Assembly (NCBI RefSeq): GCF_020536995.1
Contig: NC_068360.1
Span: 17,568,278 to 17,632,277 of the forward strand
Length of the DNA stretch: 64,000 bases
DNA from: Dreissena polymorpha
Taxonomy: Eukaryota > Mollusca > Bivalvia > Myida > Dreissenidae
Direction: 5' to 3'
Shown piece by piece: positions 1-15,200 of this stretch. A program made the position numbers and the translations under genes. The notes under the pieces are model-generated. The model made no database searches and was not told where the DNA came from. It saw only the letters and a program-made list of their open reading frames with translations. Each line of letters opens with the position of its first letter. The stretch's first letter is position 1.

Positions 1-165
1 ATTAAAATTAACTAATCAAGACCTTTAACTTTATCCAGCCTATAAGCACAATTATGCCCTTTTTTGTGCTTTTTACTTTTTACAAATTTAGGTAAATGTT
101 TTTGTTGCAAACGTGCAGATCTAGCATGAAATTACATTAAAGGTCCAGTTGGGTTCCATTTGCAG

Positions 166-293
166 GTGTTCAAAGACCAGATTCTCCTCAGAACATCACA
201 GAAGGGGCCACAACTCTGCGCAAGGGTTTGGTGGATGTCACGATACACTGGATGGCTCCCAAGTATTCCGATATTCCAATCTGGAAGTACTCT
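166..293 (+). CDS. ANOS1: anosmin exon: start of FN3-2
   Basis: Acceptor tttgcag, donor gtaagc. It enters in phase 1 and leaves in phase 0. The peptide contains VDVTIHWMAP and SDIPIWKYS, matching the A/B strand region of FN3-2 in anosmin (human [20 protein letters not shown] as I recall it). Confidence 0.87.
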
Positions 294-3200
294 GTAAGCT
301 GCTGTAGCATAGTCAGTTGTAGCTATATTAGGCGTGCTCTGTGAAAACAGGGCTTAATGCATGTGCATAAATTGTCGTCCCAGGTTAGCCTGTGCGTCGG
401 CACAGGCCAATCAGGGATCACACTTTCCACTTTTTTACATTGTTTGTGTAAAGTAAGTATATTCTAAATGAAAAATCCAGTCAAGGCAATATATTCTAAA
501 TGAAAAATCCAGTCAAGGCAATATATTTTAAATGAAAAATCCAGTCAAGGCAATATATTTTAAATGAAAAAATCCAGTCAAGGCAATATATTCTAAATGA
601 AAAATCCAGTCAAGGCAATATATTTTAAATGAAAAATCCAGTCAAGGCAATATATTCTAAATGAAAAATCCAGTCAAGACAATATATTCTAAATGAAAAA
701 TCCAGTCAAAGCAATATATTCTAAATGAAAAATCCAGTCAAGGCAAAAAGTGTCTTTCCTGATTAGCCTGTGCAGACTGTCCTTTAAGCACATGCATTAA
801 GCCTGTGCAGCCTGTCCTTTAAGCACATGCATTAAGCCTGTGCAGACTGTCCTTTAAGCACATGCATAAAGCCTGTGCAGACTGTCCTTTAAGCACATGC
901 ATTAAGCCTGTGCTGACTGTCCTTTAAGCACATGCATTAAGCCTGTGCCGACTGTCCTTTAAGTGCATGCATTAAGCCTGGTTTTTATAGAGTGAAGCTC
1001 ATATGTAAGAGATAGTTTCTTTATTTATCGTAGTTTTTAAGTCAGTTAGTAACAAATTATGAGATTTTTTATTTCTGATATTTTATAAGTCAAAGTAACA
1101 ATGCTGTTTTTGTGTGTTTACTAATAAATAAACATTTAAAGTTATTTTTTATTGGCAACTAAACAAAAATTAAAAGTGATTGTTAATTTGCCAATTAATA
1201 ATAAAATTTAGCACTGATACTATGGAATTTATAGCCACACATGAGAACTTTCAAAATTTTATTGAAGGTAAGCAACTAATGTATAAAAAAATTGATTCTC
1301 CTCTGTTCTAAAAACACTTGAATGATTGAAATGACAATTTTTTATGATGCTTATTTGGATCAGGACTTTTTATGTTGTTTAGGAAAGGCACCCAGATAAT
1401 ATTTGAATACATTAAGACAGGTTTGCGAGAAAAATCAATGCAATTTGCTTTTACTCTTATCATTAACTCTTCAAGTGCTGGAACTGAATTTTGAAGGCCT
1501 TTGCAAACAGTTTGGATCCAGATGAGACGCCACAGAACGTGGCGTCTCATCAGGATCCAAACTGTTTGCTATTCTGATAGTATTCTTTGAAAAAAAATCA
1601 AAGAAAATGCTTATTTTAGAAATTCAGCAGACAACATTTTAGCAGACGACAAGTTCCCAGCATGCAAAGGGTTAACAATCATAATCTTGGTGTTTCAGCA
1701 TTGCTATTCATTATGCATTGTGCATGGACAAATTTGTGATTAAGTGGACAGGGTAGTTGTTGAATTTTTTAAGACCATGTGTATAAGAGTATTCAAAATT
1801 AATTGAAAGCATTGGGATATTCAATTTTCTTGGGCTCCATCAAAAAAATTATTGATAAAATTGGACATCAACACCAAAAAAACAAATTTTGACCTTCCTA
1901 TGCCGAAATGTGGCCACACCGGACGTCATCAGAAAAATCAAATGTATGATCACCAAAGTAAATGCACCAACCCACCGTCTAATTAAGCCATGTGTGAAAG
2001 AACGTTTTACACAATTAATCACAAAAATATTGATGAGTGCCTTTGAAAAACAAAAAAGTTCATCAGATTAACATTGCAAAAATTAAGAAAAGCAGGCTTA
2101 CATGTACATTATGCCAAACAGTTATAAATCTAGTTAAGAGGTGAAAGATGGACAAACTTTGTTATTTCTGATCAGGTTATGTTTTATTAAATTGGGTCCT
2201 AAAGGCAACTAAAAATTTCTTACATCAGAAAAGGCACAACAGTAAGCGAAAAATGTAAGTTTGTTATGCGGAACTCTTTGTCCAAGTTTTGCATTGCATG
2301 AGCAAGTGTCTCTTAAACCCTCTACCATTTAGATACGTATTTTGACGCAATTGTAGTCCCTTAGAAAGTAACAATTAATTAAATACCTTTCTTAATAGAT
2401 TCTAATTTTAAAGGCTTCATTTCCAACCCATAGATTCTGATGAGTAGCAAACAGTATAAAACCTGTACAGATTGCAAGTTACTCCCAGGCTGTTCTGGTT
2501 TTATGCTGTTTGTACAAAGCCATTTTCACTTTGCTTCTGAGTGGGAAAGGGTTAAAGGAACTGAAGTAAATAGCTGGCGTTCCAAAACTGTTTCCAAACT
2601 GTTAAAAGTAAATTGTGTTCCATCAGGACATACCTTAAGTCACACATTTAAACAGACCCTTCAGTTTGCGAAGAAGGAGAGAGTGAACTTTATTGACCTT
2701 GACAAATGGATGCATGGATTTTAGCATATGGAAAATCCTTAACCCCCTCTTCAGAGGAGTAATGTTAACCCTTTGCATGCTGGGAAATTTGTCGTCTGCT
2801 AAAATGTCGTCTGTTGAATTTCTAAAATTAGCATTTTCTTCCATTTTTTTTCAAAGAATACTATCAGAATAGCAAACAGTTTGGATCCAGATGAGACGCC
2901 ACGTTCTGTGGCGTCTCATCTGGATCCAAACTGTTTGCAAAGGCCTTCAAAATTCGGTTCCCGCACTGAAAGAGTTAACTCAGCCATAGGTCTTAAAAAA
3001 GGTGTATGCTTGTCTTTGCATGTAATTGATCTCATGTTAAACAATAAATTCATTTAAGGTACTAATACAATTCTTATTTTGCATCATTAATTTTGTTCAA
3101 ATATAATCTGGGCGCCTCTTGTTCTTGGTAGTATAACAAAGAAAATGATTTTACTTCTCTTTTGTTTGGAATTAAAGGTTGTAAATGTGCATTATAGAAA

Positions 3201-6200
3201 TAATAACGAGTTGAAATGTTTAGAATTCTATCAACCTTGAAATACTTTTATCTTCAATTTATGCTGTTTGGTGACAGACTCATGTAACATCTGGCAAAAC
3301 AAGTATCTGTTTTAACATCAGTCTCAAACTCAATATTTGTAAGTGCTGCATTTTAGGAAAATAGGGCTTAATGCTTTCCACCTCCACTGGATATTTGTTT
3401 ACGAGAGACTTCCTTTACACAAAAAATTCCATAAAGCGGAAAATATCCTCCCTGATTAGCCTGTGCAAACTTCACAGGCTAATCTCGGTCGACACTTAAC
3501 GCACATGCATTAAGCCCCATCTTCCAGGAGCATGGCTAAAATAAATAATTGTCATCAAGTCATGTATATATCTACAGTTGACGTGGAGTGAGCGACTTAC
3601 ACAAGCCAGTCCAGTGTTAGTGAGGATACCAGTCCTGGAGAAAACACTGCCGGGGGTAGGTTATAATGCACAACTTCCTAGTAATCTTATGTGACACGTT
3701 CTTACAAAAAAAAAAGACTTTGCCCTTTACCCCTTAGATACGTATTTTCACGCATTTGTAGTCCCTTAGAAAGTTATATTTAATTTTAGACCTTTCTTAT
3801 TAGTTTCAAATTTTTAAAGGCTTCATTTCCAACCCTTAAATACTGATGAGCAGCAAACAATATAAAACCTGAACAGACTGTGAGTTACTAGCAGGCTTTT
3901 CTGGTTTTAGGCTGTTTGCATAAAGCTATTTTCACTTAACTTCTGAGTGGGAAAGGGTAAATGCATATGCATAAAGTGTTTTCCCAGATGAGCCTGTGCA
4001 GTCTGCATAGGCTTATTAGAGACAACATGTTCCGCTTTTATGGAATTTTGTGTTTAAGAAAAGTCTCTTCTAGACGATAATCCATTTTAGGAGGAAAGTG
4101 TTTTCTCAGATAAGCCTGTATTTACTTAACGGTCCTATTTGGGATGACCCTTGACGCAGGTCCTATATGGGACGACCCTTGACGCAGGTCCTATTTGGGA
4201 TGACCCTTGACTCAGGTCCTATTTGGGATGACCCTTGACGCAGGTCCTATTTGGGACGACCCTTGACGCAGGTCCTATTTGGGATGACACTTGACGCAGG
4301 TCCTATTTGGGACGACCCTTGATGCAGGTCCTATTTGAGATAACCCTTGACGCACATGCATTTAATACAGTTTTCTCAGAACACGGCTCTATTTGTCCAG
4401 GAGGACATGCCTCTTCAACTCATGACGAGAGTCGTAGCTAATGTTGGTCACAGAAGTTACAACTCAAGGGAGTCGCATCAGTTGCGATCTTCCCTTAAAG
4501 CTTGGATATTTGTAATGATCTCTCAAAGTCTGATTTGTTATGCCCCCGGATCGAATGATCGGGGGTTTATTGTTTTTGGCCTGTCTGTCTGTCTGTCTGT
4601 CATTCTGTGGAAAACTTTAACCTTGGTTAAAGTTTTGCAATATTGAATAACTTTTGCAAAAATGAAGATAGCAACTTGATATTTGGCATGAATGCGTATC
4701 TCATGGAGCTGCACATTTTGAGTGGTTGAAGGTGAAGGTCATCCTTCAAGGTCAAAGGTCAAATATATGGCTTCAAAGCGGAGTCAAAACTTTAACCTTG
4801 GTCATTTCTTTTGCAATATTGAAGATAACAACTTTATATTTGGCATGCATGTGTATCTCATGGAGCCGCCCATTTTGAGTGGTGAAAGGTCAATGTCAAG
4901 GTCATCCTTCAAGGTCAAAAGTCAAATTTATGGCTTCAAAGCGGCGCAATAGGGGGCATTGTGATTCTGACAAGCACATCTCTTGTTTATGCATATTTTA
5001 TGCTGCACATTTTTTTGAACCAAAAATGCACATTTGTTGTTCTAAACATGTTAGTAAAAATGTTTATTTACCAAATTTCTTAAATGCCAACATCATATAT
5101 CATTAATTCTTCATATATGTTCAAGACATTAAAAGGTAATTTTAATGTTTACATAGTATCAAATGTAATCATTACTCAGTGTTTCACATGCTAAATGTGT
5201 GAAACATGGCTTAACATAAATATTTGGAATTTGTGTTATGTTATGATGCTACTCATTATCAACAGTTTTTAATATATTGACACTTTTGTAAAAGTTATTA
5301 ATTATTATTTTTAAGTCATAGCAAGCCTATTTTTATTTTTATTGTGATAATCAGTTAAATTGGAAATGTAACACTTATCTATTTCTCCATGCTGTTAGAA
5401 CACAAGTAAGGTAGCTAACTCGGAGAGAGTAATTGGCCTTGTGGGTCGCCCAGTGAGAATAAATAAAGATTTGTGTCCTCGTTTTCCAGAAGATGGCTCA
5501 TAATTATGTGAACATTTTCTTCTTTCAGAATATCCACGAATTTAAGCTGGATAAATTGAAGCCCGGGACAACATATCACATTCAGGCAAGTGGAAACTTT
5601 AATTATTATGGGTCCCCTAAAAGAAGTGTGGGTATATTGCTTTGCAACGGTCTTTCAGTCGTTTTTTTGTACATATATTATTCAGTAATATATTAAGCAC
5701 TTTACCTGCAATTTTTAAAATTGATATGACGGTTGCAGACAAGAGCAAATTAAGTTCCAAAGTGGTTGAGGTAGAAAGTGCAAAGGTCAAATTTCCACAT
5801 GATATCTAGAGAACACTGAACATCTCAATTGGTATTCGGGTTCCTTGGGAGGAAAGGAAGACTCCTATGGATTTTGAGGTCAAGGGGTCAAGGTCAGGGG
5901 GATTATTACAGAAATTCATTTCTGCTTAGTTTTTATACAAATGCTGCCAACTACTATTATCTTAATTGGTATGGTGAATGCTTTTGAGGGAAACCAGATA
6001 GCAATTGATTATGAGGTCAAAGGTCAAGGTCATAGGGGCCTGTAATATGAAACTGCATGAGATCTAAAGAATGCCTTGGATTGAAAGAGGCATTGATTAT
6101 TGATAATGAGATCAAGAGATCAAAGACCAAGATCACAGGAGCTTGCAACGTTAGAAAATCAACTTATGCTCATGCTGTTAGATAATTAAGTTCACAGTAA

Positions 6201-9200
6201 TTGTTTGTCTTTGTTTTTTATTGCCAATAATTAATTTTGTAATAAGTGTGTACTTGTTAATCCTGTTTTGTTGTTGTTACAGATTGAGGCTCTTATTCGC
6301 CATGGTAACCGAGAACTGATCAGTAACAGGGCCTCAAAGTACATTACTACCTACTCCCCGCCAAATATGAAGCAAGGTATGTAGGTTACACATCACTACG
6401 AACTTCCCACCCAATATAAAACAAGGTACCCTCAGCTAAACACAGAACATTAGTAACATCACTATGTACTCACTGTTAGCCAGTATGAGACAAGGTTCAT
6501 AGCTAAACACATTACTACTTACTACTGCTTGATATAAAGCATGGTATATAGATCCTTTAACAGTTGTAGAATGGTGACATAAAAGAGAGAGCTAAAAAGA
6601 GTGAATTTACCAGCAAGATTAGTGACAGATTATCTTTTATTTAGTTATTCATCCTTTAGTTTTACAGTCAATTAATTTCATTGTACAAACAGGTGACTTT
6701 GTATACCACCTAAATTTGAGTCACGCTCTGTGAAAAGGGGGATAAATGAATGTCGTTTAGTGTTGTTCCAGATAAGCCTGTTGCAGTCTACACAGGCTAA
6801 TCAGGGAGGACACTTTCTGCCTAAACTAGATTTTCATCAAGAAGGGTATCCTAAAAAAAAAAAAAAAACGGAAAGTGTTGTACCTGTGCGGACTGCGACT
6901 CTTTATGCATCTGCATTAAGCCCCCTTTTCACAGAGCACTGCCCATATAGAATAATGTCTGGTCTACTCATTACTTGGTTGATTATTGAAGGCTGATACT
7001 ACAGTTTAATAAGTACAGTTCATCTGCTTATGTTCATTTCTGATTGGAGTCATCATCAAACTAGTCTCCATTTTTATTGAAGCTGAATAAAAACATATAA
7101 ATATAAAATAACCATGAACAAAGGAGCCTTGATCTGGTAATAACAGGCTTAAACTGTGTGCGTTTATTGTCATCCCAGATAAGTCTGTGAGGTCCGCACA
7201 GTCTAATTGGGGATGACGCTTTCCACTTTTAGGGAATTTTTTCATTTAACTGTTTATCATATTGATACGTAGAACAACGTGCTCATGGTGAGCTTTTGTG
7301 ATCGCCTTTTGTCTGTCCTCCGTTGTCCGTTGTGCGGCGTCAACATTTTGCCTTGTTAACTCTCTAGAGGGCACATTTAATGTCCAATTTTCATGAAATT
7401 TGGTCAGAAGATTGGTCTCAATGATATCTTGGATGAGTTTGAAAATGGTTACGTTTGCTTAAAAAACATGGCTGCCAAGGGGCTGGGCATTTTTCCTTAT
7501 ATGGCTACAAATGGCTTTAGTAAAATCTTGTTAATACTCTAGAGGCCGCATTTATTGTCTGATCTTTATGAAACTTGGTCAGAAGATTCATCCCAATAAT
7601 ATCTTGGATGAGTTCGAAAATGATGCTGGTTGGTTGAAAAACATGGCCGCCAGGGGGCGGGGCATTTTTTGTTAATGGCTATAGTAAAACCTTGTTAACA
7701 CTCTAGAGGCCACATTTATTTTCCGATCTTCATGAAACTTGCTCAGAAGATTTTTCCCAATGATATCTTGAATTGGTTAAAAGATGGTAACCTTTGCTTG
7801 AAAAACATAGCTGCCAAGGGGCGGGGCATTTTTCCTTATATGGCTATATAAGGCTATAGTAAAATCTTGTTAACACTCTAGAGGCCACATTTATTGTCCA
7901 ATCTTCATGAAACTTGGTCAGAAGATTCATCCCAATAATTTCTTGGACAAGTTCGAAAACGATGCAGGCTGGTTGAAAAACATTGCCGCCAGGGGGCGGG
8001 TCATTTTTCCATATATGGCTATTGTAAAACCTAGTTAACACTCTAGAGGTCACATTTATTGTCCGATCATCATGAAACTTGGTCAGAAGATTTGTCTCAA
8101 TGATATCTTGGATGAGTTCGAAAATGGTTTTGGTTGCTTAAAAAATATGGCCACCAGGGGGCGGGGCATTTTCCTTATATGGCTATATATATGGCTATTA
8201 TAGTAAAACCTTGTTAACACTCTAGAGGGCACATTTATTGTCCAGTCTTCATGAAATTAGGTCAGAAGATTGGTCTCAATTATATCTTGGATTAGTTTGA
8301 AAATAATTATGTTTGCTTGAAAAACATGACTTCCAAGGGGCGGGGCAATTTTCCTCATATGGCTATAGTAAAATCTTGTTAACACTCTAGAGGCCACATT
8401 TACTGTCCGATCTTCATGAAACTTGGTCAGAAGATTCATCCCAATAATATCTTGGATGATTTCAAAAATGATGCCGGTTGGTTGAAAAACATGGCTGCCA
8501 GGGGGCAGGGCATTTTTCCTTATATGGCTATAGTAAAACCTTGTTAACACTCTAGAGGCCACATTTATTTTCCGATCTTCATGAAACTTGGTCAGAAGAT
8601 TTGTCCCAATAATATCTTGTTATCTCAGGTGAGCGACTTTGGGCCTTTCAGGCGCTCTTGTTACGCATTTGTAGTCCCTTAGAAAGTTGAATTTAACTAA
8701 AGACGTTTTTTACTGGATTATAGTTTTTAAGGCTTCATCTCAAAACCTTAGATACTGATAAGCAGCAAAAAGCATAACAACTGAACAGACTGCGAGTTAC
8801 TAGCCATTTTCCTTTTGCTTCTATGTGAGAAAGGGTTAAGGGAATCTCTTCTAAACAAAAATGCAATTTAAGCGGAAAGTGTCATCCCTGATCGACCCAG
8901 GACAATGCTCATATGAGTATGTTTGAGTATATCTTAAGACTTGTCTGTCCCCATCTCAGCATTTAGTTTATATTAATTTTAATCTCAATCTATTTGAGAT
9001 GCCTCTGGGTAAACTGGCTTAATGCATGTGCGTAAAGTCTTGTCCCAGATTAGGCTGTGCAGTCAACACAGGCTAATCAGGGACGACACTTCAGCCTTGA
9101 TTGGATTTTCTTTGGGAAGAAACTTTCTATAAACAAAAAATTCCATAAAAGCGTTTTCCCTGATTAGCTCAGCAGACTGCACATGCTTATCTTGGCTGGC

Positions 9201-12200
9201 ACTCTAGGAACATGCTTATAGCCATGTTTTTGCTGAAAGCGGCTCATAACATAGTTTAACTGATCACCAAGTTGCGGTACCACTTTATCCTAATGACAAT
9301 ACATTAATTTGTTCATAAACATGATGTGTCTTCCAATTATTGCTGAAATTAATTTACACTTAGAAAAACCAAAATGTTGTTCAGAACTTACATTAAAAAT
9401 CAAAGCACCTTTGACAACAAAATCTTCTCATGTGTTGGAAGTACATGGCAAAGGAAACAATAAGTTGTTCAAATATAACCTCTGTTGGTGTAAATGCATT
9501 AAGTATGTCATTGTTCCTTTACTAGTAACCTCTAATTTTGGGGGAAATCTTTAAAATATTATTTTCCAACTGTTGAATTACTAGTTAGAACAAATCTAAT
9601 TTTTCACTTTATAGACTTAGAGGCTTAAAATATTTATACTTTTCATTTGTTATATTATAACACAATTCAATTATTATTTAGAAATAAGTGACAGTTAGTA
9701 ATAATGAATTTCACACCATTGAATACCATTAACAAATTAGTTGGTAATGATTATTGTTTGGATATCTTGTTGTGTTTCGTAACCTTAATTCCAAAATGTA
9801 TTATGGGATATATATATATTTGCATGTTTTACATTAAGTCATGCAAGCCATTTTTTAAACTTTCCCATTTTTTACTAACCAATGAATAGCTTATATTATT
9901 GGTATAAAGGTATTCATTATGGTATTCATCATTGTTGTATGTAGAATTTGATTGCCAGTTTATTAATTCATATTAGATTATTTTGTCTTTTCTAGCGGAA
10001 GCTTCATGCTTTAACTGGTTTGGTTGTTTATTCGATCATATGCAATAGAGATGTACTGAATCATTTATTTACATTTGTTTACAAAAGAACATTTAGTGAA
10101 AAGCAGAAGACCATGTAAATAATTGATTTTTATTCCTCAAGTGAAGACGTTGAAACTTTCTTTCTTAAAAAAAACTTTTTTTTCTCAACTTGTAGATGCA
10201 ACCAACTTTTTCGTAACTGGTCCATTGGCTACTTTTGTTGACGACAAATATAAAGGTAACAGCCTGCAATCAAAAACTTTGTGTTGTTTGATAATTAAAT
10301 AGGCTTGTAGTTTCACTGTATTAATCCACAATTTGTTTATCCCTTTCAATTAACATTGTAACCATACATTTACTGATTCTAATTGATTGTTGTTGTCAGT
10401 TTCTGATTGGTTGATTTTTATTTGATTCCAAAAGTAAATTTTGATTGGTTGCAGTTTTAAATGGTGTATTGGTGATTGGTTGAATATGTTTGAAGGCTTA
10501 TTGAATGATAACTTTTAACAAGCTTTACTGATAAAACCTGTATAATCTGTATTATGAGTTTTACAACAAAATTAGTGATATCTGAAAAATTACAATGGGT
10601 GTTTGTTTAGAAGTTTTATGTTTAGTGGATGTTTGTTTCCTACTATTTCATTTGCATTTTGAGATTATGTTTATGCATACTGGTAATAATTTTAAACTTT
10701 ATCATGATCATACTCTATGACACTTTGCTTACATGTACATAATTTGAATATTGAGAATCAAAAACGTTTGAGCCCTGTTCTGTGAAAAGGGGCTTTAATA
10801 CATGTGCATAAAGTGTTGTCCCAGATTAGCCTGTGCAGTCCACACAGGCTAATCAGGGAAGACGCTTTTGGCCTAAACTTGATTTTTGCTAACAAGAGAC
10901 TTTCTTGAAACACAATATCATAAAAGCAGACTGCACAGGCTAATCTAAGATAATATTATACTTTAGGCGCACAAATTAAGCCCACATTTCCCAGGATGTA
11001 ACTCATGTGCATAATTGTTCATCATTCCAATATGTAAGTCAAGGATGTTTTAACTAAGTTCATTTACTGAGAATTTTTAAAACAACACATGCATTTCACA
11101 CAACTATCTGTATGACAGAATAACAGATATAACAGAATTGGCTTTACAAAAAAATATTGATGTATTGGTGTTTATTAGTAAGTTAACAATCTTTTGAGTT
11201 TTGATGTGAAGGAATTTAACCATGAGGACATTAGCAGGGTTTGTTTAATACCACATATCCAAATGACATAAGAGAAGTATAATAAAAACATCAGTACACA
11301 TTTTTACATGAATGACCAAATGTTTTTACATTAGAAATGAGAACTAATTATATTTCACTATGCTGTTATCAAGTTCAGGACTACTTTGTGCATTATGTAC
11401 TGGGTAGTTAAGCAATAATAATTGTGTTCCTAAAATATATTTTGAGATATCAGCAAATATCATATGAGCAGTATCATGCTAAGATGTGCGTTATTCCATA
11501 CGTGGTCAGCATAGCTACAGACCAGCCTGTGAAATTGTGCAGTAATGTCAGGAGCTACGCTGTCTGCTTTGAAGTCACACAAGGTGCTGTGGTCTCAGGC
11601 TAGTCTAAAGCTACGCTGGCCGCAAAACAAAAAAGACCCATATTTGCAACACCCTGCTCATGTTAGTCTTCAAGGTTGTGGGAGTACTCTTAGTTACCAG
11701 ATGTGTATGTGGGTTGCACAGATTTTGAGAGTTCAGATTTTGTAGGTAGGATGTGAAATAGCAATCTTACCTTGCGAGAAATTGACCAGTCGCCAAATAC
11801 GCGATCGCTCCGCCCACTTAGTTGTGTTTTCATAAAACGCTTATTCCATTACTCCGACAGTCTTTGTTTGTCGGACCATGTGGTCGCAAAAAACAAAATC
11901 TGATTGATTATTACATGAGTTTGATTGACAGCTGGCGAGTGGTCAATTGTGTGTTCTCTGAGACCATAATAAAATAAAAATGCTCATCCTGTATATCAGT
12001 TATGCAATATCATTATTTGTAAGGAATGGTTAAGGAAGCTGCAAGAATGGGACAGGTTGTAAATCCAGACCAATGCTTTTTTGTAAAGTTTTCTTTAATC
12101 CAATAAATTGATAAGATTTTCAGTAGTCTTGAAATTTAGAGTTTTGAGCTTAGAGTCCTTTTATTTTCCATTGAATATGTGTAAGTGTACAATTTCAACA

Positions 12201-15200
12201 GATTTTCATACAATTTGTGTTGACCTGTCAAGGAAGGCAGCAGGGGAAAGCCAAAGGGAGCAGTGCGCATGCAAAATCAGGCTTCAACATTAACTTATTT
12301 TTTTACAGGAAGACCATTGGACAAGGTCCATTTGAAATCTATTAGCATGAATCAGATGTCTTCTAGACTATAATTGTATTGACAGAGGCAATAACCAAAT
12401 GTGTGGCATGCCACTGTTTAATCAGATTAAAAACAATTAATTAACATATGCAAGTTTCTTTGAAGCATAGAGAAAAACAATAAAATAAACTATGAAACTG
12501 CTTGAATTGTTTGTATGTCCCCCACCACTATAATAGTGGGGGACATATTGTTTTTGCCCTGTCTGTTGGTTTGTTGCTTTGTTTGTTTGTGTGTTTGTTT
12601 GTGCAAACTTTAGCATTTGCTATTACTTTTGGAATATTTAAGATAGCAAATTCATATTTGGCATGCATGTGTTTCTCATGGAGCTGCACATTTTGAATGG
12701 AGAAAGATCAAGGTCATACTTCAAGGTCAACGGTCAAATATACGGGTTGAAATAGCTCATTTAAAGTACACTTTTGCAATATTGAAGATAGCAACTTGAT
12801 ATTTGGCATGCATGTGTATCTCATGGAGCTGCACATTTTTAGTGGTGAAAGGTCAAGGTCAAGGTCAAGGTTATCCTTCAAGGTCAAAGGTCAAATATAT
12901 GGGGACATAGTGTTTCACAAACACATCACCTGTTTATCATTGAACTTAAAGCTCTTAATAGGATTTTAAAACAGAAGTCCTGGGACTCCTAACTCGAAAT
13001 ACGATTCTTTGTTTTATCAATAGAAACCCAAATTGCACTAGTCCTTACTTGAATATTCACCAGTTTTAATCTGGACATGATACAATAAACATACACTGTA
13101 ACTCCAATTTAACGTGCATAACAGCCCCAAACCTGTGTTATGAACCAAATGTCTATATTTCTTTATTGATAGATTTGTGTATAAACAGACCGAGTTATAA
13201 ATAACTTCAATGCTCATATATTGTAATGTTCTGTTGTCATTGCAATTGATTCTTGCAAATATTGACAATAAATGTGTTTAAAAAATTCATTAACAAAAAA
13301 GAATGCCATTTTCCAAAGTGAAGTGTACAGAGAATTATAGGGACGGGGTTTTTCCAATTGAACATATGTGCAAAGCAGGTCACATGATATTATAACAACC
13401 AATGGACGAGTACTAGTAAATTAAAATTAAGATTACATGCAACTTGCAAGAGTAATCCAAAATAATGCCTCCCGAGGACTTTTGATTTGTTTGCAATAAG
13501 GGTCCTTTGTAAAACATTTGTGTACAAATGCACTTATTTAAAAAAAAATCTAATTAATATTCATTACAACTTGACCAGTTGAACCAAGCAATTTCTGCAG
13601 AGAGCTCTCCCTAACATTCAATAATCGTGATGAATCATGATGCATACTTTGCATTTATAGACTCTAGTTTCAGGTTCATGTAAATAACGAATACAGTAAT
13701 ATTTTTATTTCATACCCGTAAAAACATTCAGAAAATAGGTTTTCATAGCAGTTTGTGATATTTATAAGTGTAGATAGCTTTTTTTTAGCGTGACCAGTCG
13801 GAATAGCGTCATGAAGATTTTCTAGCATGACATTTACCGGTATTATTAGACAATCTTATTTGGACATGCCTTAGTGTCGAATCCTGACAATGCTTTTGCA
13901 CTGTAACTTTCACATGGTATAAAATCCATTTAAAACTTTTTGATAGTATGGTGAAATTTAATGATAAATAGGGTATAATTATAAATATGGTATGATTGTT
14001 ACATGGTGTAAATGACATATTTTTCCTGGTGTATTTTCAGACAATGCCAAGCAGGTTTACTCCGTGTACGCAGACATCATCAAAGTCGGCAACCTAGAGG
14101 TGCTGGATGGTATTCCATATTTCGACAAGGGTTCATTGAAAGCCCAACTTCAGTGGTCCGTAAGTGCAGGTAATTTGCATAGACTTTTCCAAGGCTGTGC
14201 GTGACCCTACATCACAGGAGCAGTGTTCAGGGAAAACTGGGCATAATGCATGTGCGTAAAGTGTCGTCCCAGATTATCATGGTTTGTCATGGATGACACT
14301 CTCTGCCTCAACTATATTTTTGCTTAGAAGATACTAACTATTAATGGCAAATATAATAGAAGCGGAAAGTTTTGTCCCTGATTAATCTGGGTTTACACTT
14401 TAGGCACATGCATTACACCCAGATTTTGTTAAGTGTTGTGTTTTATGTGTTGTGATGCATTGTATTATACAAACTTGTATATGTTGGTACTTTTCTGGAG
14501 ATTGGTTTTTCCTATATTGAATAAGAAATAGTACAACATGCTATTTCAAATATCACAAACATTACATGTGTTATAATGAATATCACAAACATTCTTACAT
14601 GTGGTTTTAAAATGAACTAACATGGGATCATGCTATGCTGATTATCACAAACATTATGACATGTGGGCTTTAAATTGAGCAGAAATTGACTTGCCTACTT
14701 GCCCTTGCATTGGCATTTCAAATGAATTCATTCATCATGCAGTCTTTAAAATTTCAAAAAACACAAATTTGAGCTCAACTCAGAAAATGAGAATTGAGTT
14801 TCCACTCAGCTGAGTACTGAGAATGTCAGTCAGCTCACGAACAATCTAAAATCTTATATAAGATCTTATCTTATCTTATTCTTGCTATAAGAATTATGCA
14901 CATACACATGTATTTCTCTACAAACTCAACGTTGCGTCAGACTCAAAACCTAAAAAAAAGCTTCTTTAAACACCAAGTTGAGCATGATGATCAAATTTCT
15001 CTCAATTTGGAAATAATTTTGTGATACTGGGCCTCGATCTTAAGATCCAGTTTTATGTGTTTCAGAGTTCAGCAGCCTTGTGAAGAGTTTCCTCATATTC
15101 TGGTTCCCCCAAAGCTGTGAGCATGGTTCCCCCGTGTCTCGGCATTACTCCGCAACATCAGATGTAAGTCATAACAAACATTGTCCACATAACTTATTAT

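Larger units (their letters stand above)
333..1003. repeat. family C palindromic element swollen by two minisatellites
   Basis: The ends match the dispersed element whose left end reads ctctgtgaaaa...ggcttaatgcatgtgc and whose right end is its inverse. The interior has been replaced by two tandem arrays (448-750 and 760-985). Confidence 0.7.

Noticed and set aside
7844-8562. Minus-strand frames with FHEDRTVNVASRVLTRFYYS
   Set aside because: Translations of the family E tandem repeat.
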